A stretch of 15,392 bases of DNA from Verrucomicrobia bacterium UBA7008 (GCA_002449695.1 DJXI01000065.1:1-15392), one strand, 5' to 3'. Shown: positions 7,496 through 15,171, numbered from the stretch's first letter. Numbers and translations: made by a program. Notes: a model not told the origin generated them from the letters alone.

Positions 7496-8725
7496 ATGAA
7501 GCGGACGGTCAGACAGATCGCGGTTCTTCTGCTCGCGGCGGGCGTCGCGGCGACGGCGCTCGCGGCGCGGCGCGGCGGCCGGAAGTCCAGCGCGGACGAC
7601 GCGGTGCGGGAGAAGATCGAAGAGTGGATTCGCGAGGTCAGGAAGATGGAGGCCGCGCCCGTCGCGGACGGGTTCGTGAAGTGGACGGGGCTCGACTCCG
7701 TCAAGGGCACGAAGAACGCGCGGCTGTTCGCGCCCGGCGATCTGCGCGGGCGCTTCACGATCATCATCGACGTCGACGCGTCCAAGGCCGCGGAGCAGAT
7801 CAAGGCCACGATGCCGCTCCAGGCGCTCGCGTTCAACCCGAACGGCCACACCGACTGGGACTTTTCGCCCGTCAAGCGCGATGTGGTCGCCGTCTACAAC
7901 CTCCACGACCTCGCCGAGGACCGGCTGAAGACGCACGTCTTCGAAAACGAATCGCTCAAGAAGGAGCTGGCCATGCGGGCGTGCAGCTTCTACGGGTTCG
8001 TGACGTTCGAGGGCGCGCCGGACTGCCAGGGCGAGCGGCCCTACGTGTACGTGATGCCGCCGGAGGGGACGGAGCCGATCTACAAGGGCAAGGTCGTCAA
8101 GGATAAGACGGTCAAGGAGGTCAAGGCCGCGATTGCGAAGGCGTCGGCGGCGCTGCCCGCCTGGCGGCCGTACTACGGCTACGTCGGCGAGGTGAAGCAC
8201 GTCAAGGGCTTCGACGCGGCGGTGGCGGGCGGGAAGAGCCTCGCGCCGTTCCAGACGTCGCTCAAGAAGGCGATTGTGAACAAGAATCCCGAAATCGCGG
8301 CGGAGGCGCAGCGGCTGTCGGACGCGCTCGAGCAGCGCCGGGGCGATCTGGTGTTTGCGATCCTCAGGGAATACAAGGCGTCGCCCTGCGCGGCCCTCTA
8401 TGACTTCGAGGAGCTGTCGCGGCGCTTCCCGTCGATGAAGCGCGCGCTGTCCGACTACGAGGACCGGATCCAGAAGGCGCATCCCGGCATCGCGTCGCTC
8501 TACCGCCACTACGCGCTCTTCCGGCGCTGCGCCGCGCCCGACTTCCGCGCGAAGAGTGCGAGCGAGGCGAAGAAGCTGGCGGGCGAGCTGGAGAAGGCGA
8601 AGCCGGTCCTGAAGCGCATGGGCGACGATCCCAAGGACGTGGCGGTCCAGAACATGGCGCTGTCGCTGCTGCAGCGGCTGGACGATCTGATCGGCGAACT
8701 GCCGACGAAGGTGCAGGAGAAGTAA
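7496..8725 (+). CDS. secreted protein of unknown function, possibly thioredoxin-like
   Basis: I do not recognise this 409-residue protein as a named family. Residues 1-23 are a signal peptide (LLLAAGVAATALA, cleavage before ARRGG), so it is probably periplasmic. Residues about 75-215 have a thioredoxin-like layout: 'LRGRFTIIIDVD' as first strand, then a helix, and later 'ERPYVYVMPPEGTEPIYKG', which resembles the cis-proline strand and following hairpin of TlpA-like proteins. The CxxC motif is absent, so a redox role is not supported. The C-terminal half (about 240-409) is mainly helical and charged. The start 2 bases after the guaB stop is the first ATG before a credible signal peptide. lepB follows after 6 bases, which fits an export or envelope role by context only. 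Confidence 0.75.
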   Translation: MKRTVRQIAVLLLAAGVAATALAARRGGRKSSADDAVREKIEEWIREVRKMEAAPVADGFVKWTGLDSVKGTKNARLFAPGDLRGRFTIIIDVDASKAAEQIKATMPLQALAFNPNGHTDWDFSPVKRDVVAVYNLHDLAEDRLKTHVFENESLKKELAMRACSFYGFVTFEGAPDCQGERPYVYVMPPEGTEPIYKGKVVKDKTVKEVKAAIAKASAALPAWRPYYGYVGEVKHVKGFDAAVAGGKSLAPFQTSLKKAIVNKNPEIAAEAQRLSDALEQRRGDLVFAILREYKASPCAALYDFEELSRRFPSMKRALSDYEDRIQKAHPGIASLYRHYALFRRCAAPDFRAKSASEAKKLAGELEKAKPVLKRMGDDPKDVAVQNMALSLLQRLDDLIGELPTKVQEK

Positions 8726-8731
8726 ACGGCG

Positions 8732-9703
8732 ATGGATGACGCGAAGAAGAACGAGGCGCCGGGCGGGACCTGGCAGGCGATCGGGCGCGAGTGGCTGGAT
8801 ACGCTCGTCGTCGCGATTTCGGTCGCGATGTGCTTCCGCGCCTACTTCTACGAGCCGTTCAACATCCCGACGGGCTCGATGCGCCCGACGCTCTACGGCA
8901 ACTACACCGTGGCGGCCGAGCCGGGCGCGGACGGCGTCTTCGACCTGCCGGTGCTGAGCTTCTTCAAGTTCGCGCTCACGGGCGAGACGTACAAGGAGTT
9001 CCGCGCGCCGTGGAGCGGCACGGTGCGCGTGGCGGCCCGCGGCGACGGCTGCTACGACCTGATGGTCGTCAATTCGCTCCACCATCCCGAGACGCACCGC
9101 CGGGGGCTGAAGTCGCTCGTGCGGTGGCTCGCGGGCCTCGTCGCGGAAAACGAATACGAGAACGCGATCGGCATCGCCAAGATTCCGACGGACGCGATGA
9201 ACTTCCGCGCGGTGGACGGCGCATCGGTGAACAAGGGCGACCTCATCTGGTGCGGGCGCGTCCGGAAGGGCGACTTCATCTTCGTGAACCGGTGGCTGTG
9301 GAACTTCCGGCAGCCGCGGCGCGGCGAGGTGATGGTCTTTTCCACGACGGGGATCGAAGGGCTCGCGCAGGGAACGCACTACATCAAGCGCCTGACCGCG
9401 AAGGGCGGCGACACGCTGGAGATCAGGGACGCGGCCGTGTACATCGACGGCGTGCGCCAGCCGTCGCTGAAGCCCGAGACCGGCGCGGCGGGCGAGGTGT
9501 CGCCGCGCTACGACGCGGGGCCGCTGGCGGGCGCGGTCACGCTCGGGCCCGATGCGTATTTCGCCTGCGGCGACAATTCCTATCCCGCGCAGATGAGTTT
9601 CGACAGCCGCTACTGGGGCGCGGTCCCCGGCTCGAAGCTGCGCGGCACGGCGGCATGCGTTTTCTGGCCAATCGTCAACCCTCGAATCGGGAGGATAAAA
9701 TGA
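8732..9703 (+). CDS. lepB: signal peptidase I with an insertion between the catalytic residues
   Basis: It cleaves signal peptides from exported proteins at the outer face of the inner membrane. The 323 residues start with one membrane helix (about 21-37). Box B, IPTGSMRPTL, holds the nucleophile Ser49. Box C (KGDFIFVNRW, from 179) and box D (HYIKRLTAKGGDTLEI) follow, with general-base Lys219. Box E reads GDNSYPAQMSFDSRYWG (280-296). All active-site elements are present. Ser and Lys are 170 residues apart, much more than the roughly 55 in E. coli LepB, because of an inserted segment of about 110 residues (about 60-175). AGGAGAAG (8715-8722) is a fitting ribosome binding site. The last codons overlap the kinase gene by 4 bases (ATGA). 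Confidence 0.95.
   Translation: MDDAKKNEAPGGTWQAIGREWLDTLVVAISVAMCFRAYFYEPFNIPTGSMRPTLYGNYTVAAEPGADGVFDLPVLSFFKFALTGETYKEFRAPWSGTVRVAARGDGCYDLMVVNSLHHPETHRRGLKSLVRWLAGLVAENEYENAIGIAKIPTDAMNFRAVDGASVNKGDLIWCGRVRKGDFIFVNRWLWNFRQPRRGEVMVFSTTGIEGLAQGTHYIKRLTAKGGDTLEIRDAAVYIDGVRQPSLKPETGAAGEVSPRYDAGPLAGAVTLGPDAYFACGDNSYPAQMSFDSRYWGAVPGSKLRGTAACVFWPIVNPRIGRIK
9689..9703 (+). promoter_or_regulatory. coupled ribosome binding site and ATGA stop-start overlap
   Basis: GGGAGG (9689-9694) lies 5 bases before ATG 9700. The lepB stop TGA (9701-9703) overlaps that ATG. This fixes the kinase start, since the open frame itself runs far upstream inside lepB, and suggests translational coupling of the two genes. 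Confidence 0.8.
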
Positions 9704-12369
9704 GCGAAGAACAGTTGATCAAGACACCGGGTCCGTTCGGCGACAACGGCAACTTCATGCTGGAGCGCGAGCTCGGCCGCGGCGGCATGGGCGGCGTCTA
9801 CATGGGGCGCGACAAGATGCTCGACCGTCCCGTGGCGGTGAAGGTCATGCTCAAGGAGTACGGCAGCGACCCCGAGTTCGTCGAGAAGTTCAAGCGCGAG
9901 GCGCAGGCGGTGGCGCGGCTCATCCACCCGAACATTGCGCAGGTCTATTCCTACGGCTTTTCGGAGGGGATGCCCTACATCGTGATGGAGCTCGTCGCGG
10001 GCGGCTCGCTGGAAGGCCTCATGAAGACCAAGGGCGCGGACATCGACATCCCGCGCGTCATGAAGATCTGCGAGCAGGTGGCGCAGGCGCTGCGGTGCGC
10101 GGCGGACCAGGGCCTCGTGCACGGCGACGTCAAGCCCGAGAACGTGCTTCTGGACGCGAACGGCAACGCGAAGCTGGTGGACTTCGGCCTCGCGGCGATG
10201 CAGAAGGAGACGGACGAGATCTGGGGCACGCCCTACTACATCGCGCCGGAGAAGGTCCGCAAGCAGCCCGTCGACTACCGCGCCGACATGTACGCGCTGG
10301 GCGGGACGATCTACCACGCGCTCACCGGCGTGCCGCCGTTCGACGGCGAGGACGCGATCGCGGTCGTGAAGAAGCGCTTCCAGGGGCCGCCGAAGAAGCC
10401 GAGCGAGCTCAGGCCCGGCATCTCGCCGCAGATCGACGCGCTCGTGATGACGATGCTGGCGGAAGATCCGAAGAACCGCTTCCCGAGCTTCGAGGCGCTG
10501 CTGGAGGAGTTCAAGAAGGTGATGGCGACGGGCCTGTCGCTGACCTCGCCGATTCCGTCCGTGACGGCGGACGCGAAGCCGGCCGGCACGACGACGACGC
10601 GGACCAAGAAGCTCGTCATGAAGAAGAAGACCTTCAAGGTCAAGCCCGCGGGAGAGGACGTGCCCGAGCTCGACGACGGCGCGCCCGCCGCGCTGCCGGC
10701 GCGTCATCATCCGCCGCAGAAGACGACGGACGACGATGAGGAGGAGGGCGGCGGCCTCGGGCTGAAGGTCGTCGGCGTGGTCTTCGGCGTGATCGCGCTC
10801 ATCGGCGCGGTCGTCGGCGGGCTCGTCTGGTACCAGGTGTCGGCCGAAAAGGCGCGCGTGCGCGAGGAGCAGGCGCAGATCGCGCGCGGCTTCAGCGACA
10901 CGCGGACGAACCTCCGGCAGCTGCGTTCGCAGGCGGTCGCCTTTGCGGAGAATTTCGAGAAGTTCGCGGCGGAAGCGGTGGCGGACTGCCGGCGGCCGAC
11001 CGACCAGCTCCGGCAGATTCTGTCCGAGCGCTATTCAAAGAGCGTGATCGACCTGCTCCAGCCGCCGCCGACGGCGGAGCTGCTGGCGGCGATCGCCGCG
11101 ACGAACGCGCCGGCCCCGGGCGCGGCCGGGCAGCTGCCGCCCGGCGTGGACGCGGCGACGGCCTCGAACATGGTGTCCGCCGTGGCGGGCGCGATGACGC
11201 AGATGGCCGAGGCGATGGCGGGCGCGATGACGCAGGCCGTCGGGGAGATGGCGGGCGCGATGACGCAGGCGGTCGGGGAGATGGCGGGCGCGCCGGCGGA
11301 ACCGGCGGCCGACGCGCCGAAGGTGGACGCGGACGGCAAGTCCACGGAGCCGCCGGCCGTCGTGACCGACATCAACGGGCTGTGGGAGAAGGCGTACCAG
11401 TGCGAGGCGTGCGCGATCCGCATCGGCCAGGCGATCCGGACGCTCCTCGCCGACATCGACCAGGCGCTCGAGACGACGGGCGAAGACCGCGCGGCGATGG
11501 ACCGGTTCGTCGATCGCAACAACGAGCTGACGGGCCGCTACGAGTCGATCAAGGCCTCGAAGGACGTCGAGACGGTGCAGAAGAACAAGGGCCTCATCAA
11601 CGGCCGCAGCAAGAAGCTGATCGACCAGACCGTCCGCCGTCTGCGCGAGGAGGCGGCCGCGGAAGCCGAACGGCTGGCGAAGGAGGAGGCTGAAGCCGCC
11701 GAAAAGGCGCGGCGGGAGGCGCTCGCGGCGGCCAAGGCCGCGAAGATCCAGGCGGAGGTCGAGGGCGCCAAGGCGAAGTTCGACGGGCTCGCGGCCGGGC
11801 GAACCTTCGCGCTGCTGGACTGGAAGTCGGCCCGGCGCCAGCTGGAGGCCGCGCAGGGCGAATGCGAGACGCCGGAGGGCGAGCTCGCCTACCGGGCGGA
11901 GCTCCGGAAGGTGGCGGCGATGGAGGCGGTGCAGACCGTGCTCGGGCGCAACCTCAAGGACTACACCTTCGCCAAGGGCAAGCTCAAGGGCTGCACCGTC
12001 ACCCGGACGACCGCCGCCAACCTCTACTACGTCAAGAAGGCGGGCGGCAAGGAGACGGAGCTGTCGTGGATCAAGTTCTACCGCGACCAGCACACGTCGT
12101 TCAACGAGGTGCTGAACAAGTTCGTCAAGAACGGCCGCATCAACGGCAACCCGAAGCTGAGCCTCAAGGACTGGGGCGAGGCGATGGTCGGCGCGGCGCT
12201 GACGATGCGGCTCGTCTGCTCGGACGATCCCTCGGCGGCGGCGTTCGGCGACGTGCTCATCAAGGACGCGGTCAAGACGTATCCCGACCTCATCAAGCAG
12301 GCGAAGGACGTGTTCCCCGACATCGATTTCGGCGAAGTCGCCGCGGAAGCCGCCGCGGAAGAAGTCTAA
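9700..12369 (+). CDS. transmembrane Ser/Thr protein kinase with long extracytoplasmic coiled-coil region
   Basis: An 889-residue Hanks-type kinase. The cytoplasmic catalytic domain (about 20-275) has the glycine loop GRGGMGGVY, ATP-binding Lys48 in VAVK, Glu67 of helix C, catalytic Asp143 in HGDVKPEN, DFG (161-163) and GTPYYIAPE. The usual HRD is HGD, so it is a non-RD kinase that may not need activation-loop phosphorylation. A basic, Thr-rich linker follows, then an acidic stretch (DDDEEEG) and one membrane helix (about 355-377). The outer part holds a 33-bp tandem repeat giving 11-residue MAGAMTQAVGE units (495-531), a charged Ala/Glu-rich coiled coil (about 646-697) and an unrecognised C-terminal domain (about 700-889). 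PASTA repeats are absent. Targets and signal are unknown. It sits between lepB and ilvA in the operon. Confidence 0.93.
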   Translation: MSEEQLIKTPGPFGDNGNFMLERELGRGGMGGVYMGRDKMLDRPVAVKVMLKEYGSDPEFVEKFKREAQAVARLIHPNIAQVYSYGFSEGMPYIVMELVAGGSLEGLMKTKGADIDIPRVMKICEQVAQALRCAADQGLVHGDVKPENVLLDANGNAKLVDFGLAAMQKETDEIWGTPYYIAPEKVRKQPVDYRADMYALGGTIYHALTGVPPFDGEDAIAVVKKRFQGPPKKPSELRPGISPQIDALVMTMLAEDPKNRFPSFEALLEEFKKVMATGLSLTSPIPSVTADAKPAGTTTTRTKKLVMKKKTFKVKPAGEDVPELDDGAPAALPARHHPPQKTTDDDEEEGGGLGLKVVGVVFGVIALIGAVVGGLVWYQVSAEKARVREEQAQIARGFSDTRTNLRQLRSQAVAFAENFEKFAAEAVADCRRPTDQLRQILSERYSKSVIDLLQPPPTAELLAAIAATNAPAPGAAGQLPPGVDAATASNMVSAVAGAMTQMAEAMAGAMTQAVGEMAGAMTQAVGEMAGAPAEPAADAPKVDADGKSTEPPAVVTDINGLWEKAYQCEACAIRIGQAIRTLLADIDQALETTGEDRAAMDRFVDRNNELTGRYESIKASKDVETVQKNKGLINGRSKKLIDQTVRRLREEAAAEAERLAKEEAEAAEKARREALAAAKAAKIQAEVEGAKAKFDGLAAGRTFALLDWKSARRQLEAAQGECETPEGELAYRAELRKVAAMEAVQTVLGRNLKDYTFAKGKLKGCTVTRTTAANLYYVKKAGGKETELSWIKFYRDQHTSFNEVLNKFVKNGRINGNPKLSLKDWGEAMVGAALTMRLVCSDDPSAAAFGDVLIKDAVKTYPDLIKQAKDVFPDIDFGEVAAEAAAEEV
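11182..11292 (+). repeat. 33-bp in-frame tandem repeat within the kinase gene
   Basis: Two nearly identical 33-bp units (11215-11247 and 11248-11280) are preceded by a diverged unit (11182-11214) and followed by 12 bases of a fourth (11281-11292). Each encodes 11 residues of the pattern (M/V)AGAMTQ(A/M)xxE/A, a likely amphipathic helix with a near-heptad spacing of Met and Ala. The unit length keeps frame, so copy number could vary without breaking the gene. Confidence 0.85.
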
Positions 12370-12370
12370 C

Positions 12371-13876
12371 ATGACAAACTACCTGACGAAAATCCTGAAC
12401 GCGACGGTCTACGACGTCGCCGCGCAGACGCCGCTCGACGAGGCGGCGTCGCTCTCGGCGAAGTTCGGCTGCCGCTTCCTTCTGAAACGCGAGGACCTGC
12501 AGAGCGTCCACAGCTACAAGATCCGCGGCGCATACAACAAGATGTCGCAGCTGAGGCCCGAGGAGCTCGCCAGGGGCGTGATCTGCGCCTCGGCGGGCAA
12601 CCACGCGCAGGGCGTGGCGCTCTCGGCGAAGAAGCTGGGCGTCAAGGCGACGATCGTCATGCCGGTGACGACGCCGGAGATCAAGACGTCGGCCGTCAAG
12701 GCGCTCGGCGCGAACATCGTCCTCTTCGGCGACAGCTACTCCGACACGTACGAGGAGCTGCACCGCCAGATCGCGGCGCACGGCTACACCTACATCGCGC
12801 CGTTCGACGATCCCGACGTGATCGCGGGCCAGGGCACCGTCGGCAAGGAGATTCTCGAGCAGGCGCCGCGCGAGCTGACGGCGGTCTTCGTGCCGATCGG
12901 CGGCGGCGGCCTCGCGGCGGGCGTCGCCACCTACATCAAGTCCGTCCGGCCCGGCGTGAAGGTCTACGGCGTGGAGCCGGAGGATTCCGACTGCATGTCG
13001 CGCTCGATCCGGGCGGGCCGGCGCGTGACGCTCGACAACCCCGGCCTGTTTGCGGACGGCGTCTGCGTGAAGGAGCCCGGAAAGGAGACGTTCCGCCTCT
13101 GCCGCGAGTACCTCGACGGCATCGTGCGCGTGACGACCGCCGAGACGTGCGCGGCGATCAAGGACATCTTCGAGGCGACGCGCGCGGTGTGCGAGCCGGC
13201 GGGCGCGCTCGCGCTCGCGGCGGCGAAGAAGGCCGCGAAGAAGGGCGAGACGTACGCCTGCGTCATCTCCGGCGCGAACATGAACTTCGACCGCATCCGC
13301 TTCGTCTCGGAGCAGACGGAGCTGGGCGAGGGGCGCGAGGCGATCTTCGACTGCGCGATCCCCGAGCAGCCCGGCAGCTTCCTTCGGTTCGTCGAGACGA
13401 TCGGCCGGCACAGCGTGACCGAGTTCAACTACCGCATGGGCGACGGCTTCCTCGCCCACATCTTCGTCGGCGTCTCCGTCAAGGATCTCGCCGCGCGCAA
13501 GGCGCTCCAGAAGCGCATCCGCGCGACGGGCAGCCACTGCATCGACCTCTCGGACAACGCGCTCGCGAAGGAGCACGTGCGCCATATGGTCGGCGGGCGC
13601 TCGTCCGGCATCGTCAACGAGGTCGTCTACACATTCGAGTTCCCGGAGAAGCCGGGCGCGCTCATGAACTTCCTCAAGGTCATCGCCGGGCGGTGGAACA
13701 TCTCGCTCTTCCACTACCGCAACCACGGCGCGGACCACGGCAAGGTGCTCGCCGGCTTCCAGGTGCCGAAGGCGGAGCGCGGCGAATTCGCCGCGGCGCT
13801 CGCCGAGATCGGCTATCCCTTCGCGGACGTGACGGACGATCCGGCGTACAAGTACTTCCTCAAGGCGCGGAGCTAG
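12371..13876 (+). CDS. ilvA: threonine dehydratase (threonine ammonia-lyase), biosynthetic type
   Basis: A PLP enzyme that deaminates L-threonine to 2-oxobutanoate, the first step of isoleucine synthesis. The catalytic part covers about 1-320. Lys50 in SYKIRGAYNK should bind PLP, the motif SAGNHAQG (74-81) lies in the substrate loop, and GGGGL (177-181) cradles the PLP phosphate. The C-terminal part has two ACT-like regulatory units (about 325-405 and 420-500), beginning AIFDCAIPEQPGSF and YTFEFPEKPGALMNF. That is the layout of the long, isoleucine-inhibited E. coli IlvA (514 residues), not of the short catabolic TdcB. The gene starts one base after the kinase stop, with GGAAGAAG (12357-12364) as ribosome binding site. 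No other isoleucine gene is nearby. Confidence 0.94.
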   Translation: MTNYLTKILNATVYDVAAQTPLDEAASLSAKFGCRFLLKREDLQSVHSYKIRGAYNKMSQLRPEELARGVICASAGNHAQGVALSAKKLGVKATIVMPVTTPEIKTSAVKALGANIVLFGDSYSDTYEELHRQIAAHGYTYIAPFDDPDVIAGQGTVGKEILEQAPRELTAVFVPIGGGGLAAGVATYIKSVRPGVKVYGVEPEDSDCMSRSIRAGRRVTLDNPGLFADGVCVKEPGKETFRLCREYLDGIVRVTTAETCAAIKDIFEATRAVCEPAGALALAAAKKAAKKGETYACVISGANMNFDRIRFVSEQTELGEGREAIFDCAIPEQPGSFLRFVETIGRHSVTEFNYRMGDGFLAHIFVGVSVKDLAARKALQKRIRATGSHCIDLSDNALAKEHVRHMVGGRSSGIVNEVVYTFEFPEKPGALMNFLKVIAGRWNISLFHYRNHGADHGKVLAGFQVPKAERGEFAAALAEIGYPFADVTDDPAYKYFLKARS

Positions 13877-13881
13877 CACCG

Positions 13882-14913
13882 ATGGCGGCGGCGCGGGGCT
13901 TCTTCGCGAAGGCGTTGCTGATGGCCGCGCTGGCCGTCCTCGCCGCGCTTGACGCCGCCGCGATCGACGCGTCGAACCGCTACCGCTCGCCGCGCAACCC
14001 CGAGCGCAAGATCCGCCGGTCGACGGAGCTCATCGTCCTGCACACGACCGAGGCGCCCGCGCGCGGGTCGCTCCTCAAGGTGTCCGAGCGCGGCGAATGC
14101 CACTTCCTCGTCACCGAGGAGGGCGCCGTCTACCGCATCGTCGACCGCGACCGCGAGGCGTTCCACGCGGGCCGCTCGATGTGGAACGGCAAGGAGGACG
14201 TCGACAAGTTCTCCATCGGCATCGAATGCGTCGGCTACCACGACAAGGAGATGCCGCTTGTGCAGCTGCGCGCGATCCGCGACCTCGTCAAGGACCTGAA
14301 GAAGATGTACCACCTTACGGACGACAAGGTCGTCACGCACAGCCAGGTCGCCTACGGCGCGCCCAACAAGTGGCAAAAGAAGAAGCATCGCGGGCGCAAG
14401 CGCTGCGGAATGCTCTTCGCGATGCCGAGCGTGCGGCGCGTGCTGGAGCTCACCGCGCGCGTTTCCGTCGATCCCGACACGCGCGCGAAGCGGCTGACGG
14501 TCGGCGACGACTATCTCGCGAAGGTGCTCTACGGGAACGTGGATACGATGAAGGGCGCGTACAGCTCGGTGACGGCTCCGCCCGCGGCGAAACCGGCCGC
14601 GCCAAAACCGGCGGCGAAGCCCGCGCCGAAACCGGCCGTTGCGGCAAAACCTGCGTCGCCGGCGAAGCCACCGCCGAAACCGCCGTCGCAGCCGACGAAG
14701 CCGTTCCGCCGAATCCCGGTGACGATTGAAGACCTGAAGGCGCAGGGCTACACGATGAAGGGCGCGGTGAGCAAGGGCGTCACCGCCTCGCAGATCGCGG
14801 GCGCGAAGTGGAATTCGGCGACGACGTACTACACGATCCGCAACAAGGTCATCCCCGGCAACATGATCAACCCCGCGAAGATCGAGGTCGGCATGTGCAT
14901 CTGGATGAAGTAG
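13882..14913 (+). CDS. N-acetylmuramoyl-L-alanine amidase (Amidase_2/PGRP fold) with LysM-like C-terminus
   Basis: A 343-residue exported zinc hydrolase expected to cut the bond between MurNAc and L-Ala in peptidoglycan or its fragments. Residues 1-27 are a signal peptide. The amidase domain (about 45-185) shows LHTTEAP with His54, FHAGRS, SIGIECVG, THSQV with His153, and GRKRCGMLF with Lys173 and Cys175. The zinc ligands would be His54, His153 and Cys175, the His-His-Cys set of T7 lysozyme and many PGRPs rather than the His-His-Asp of AmpD. An Ala/Pro/Lys-rich linker (about 234-275) leads to a C-terminal segment (about 298-343) ending INPAKIEVGMCIWMK, which resembles a LysM tail and may bind glycan. 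It starts 5 bases after ilvA with GGAG (13869-13872) upstream and is the last operon gene. Confidence 0.9.
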   Translation: MAAARGFFAKALLMAALAVLAALDAAAIDASNRYRSPRNPERKIRRSTELIVLHTTEAPARGSLLKVSERGECHFLVTEEGAVYRIVDRDREAFHAGRSMWNGKEDVDKFSIGIECVGYHDKEMPLVQLRAIRDLVKDLKKMYHLTDDKVVTHSQVAYGAPNKWQKKKHRGRKRCGMLFAMPSVRRVLELTARVSVDPDTRAKRLTVGDDYLAKVLYGNVDTMKGAYSSVTAPPAAKPAAPKPAAKPAPKPAVAAKPASPAKPPPKPPSQPTKPFRRIPVTIEDLKAQGYTMKGAVSKGVTASQIAGAKWNSATTYYTIRNKVIPGNMINPAKIEVGMCIWMK

Positions 14914-14930
14914 GCGACGCATCCCACAGG

Positions 14931-15088
14931 CGCGGGCTTTGTGCGGGAAGCTCGGCCCGGCTCATCGCTCGGCCTCTTGAATCGCCTCGCTCGGAAAGAG
15001 CGACCACTGACCTGAGCGCGCGTTGGTGCGAGCCTCGCGGAGGGTCGCTCTTGACGTGCCCGGGCCGACTTCCCGCGCCCCGCCCGCG
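14931..15088. repeat. 158-bp nested inverted repeat after the operon
   Basis: The left arm is CGCGGGC (14931-14937) plus GCGGGAAGCTCGGCCCGG (14943-14960). The right arm is CCGGGCCGACTTCCCGC (15060-15076) plus GCCCGCG (15082-15088). They pair over 24 positions with one bulged C (14951) and a symmetrical 5-by-5 internal loop. Inside, AAGAGCGACC (14996-15005) pairs perfectly with GGTCGCTCTT (15043-15052). No T-run follows, so it is not a standard intrinsic terminator. It could be a MITE-like element, a structured RNA or a 3'-end stabiliser. It begins 17 bases after the amidase stop. Confidence 0.7.
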
Positions 15089-15099
15089 ATACTCGGGCT

Positions 15100-15171
15100 C
15101 TAGAAGTCGAGGGGACTAGGATTCTAGGTTTCTAGGAGTCTAGAAGCCTAGGATTCTAGAATTCTAGATTA
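15100..15171. repeat. 8-bp-period CTAG tandem array
   Basis: Nine octamer units begin at 15100, 15108, 15116, 15124, 15132, 15140, 15148, 15156 and 15164. All but the second (CGAG) start with CTAG. The consensus is close to CTAGGATT. Because 8 is not a multiple of 3 and CTAG is its own reverse complement, TAG stop codons fall in all six frames. This is not a CRISPR: the units are too short and have no spacers. Confidence 0.9.

Noticed and set aside
5775..9379. Long antisense open frames opposite guaB, the secreted protein and lepB
   Set aside because: Arg/Ala/His-rich composition typical of antisense shadows of GC-rich genes.
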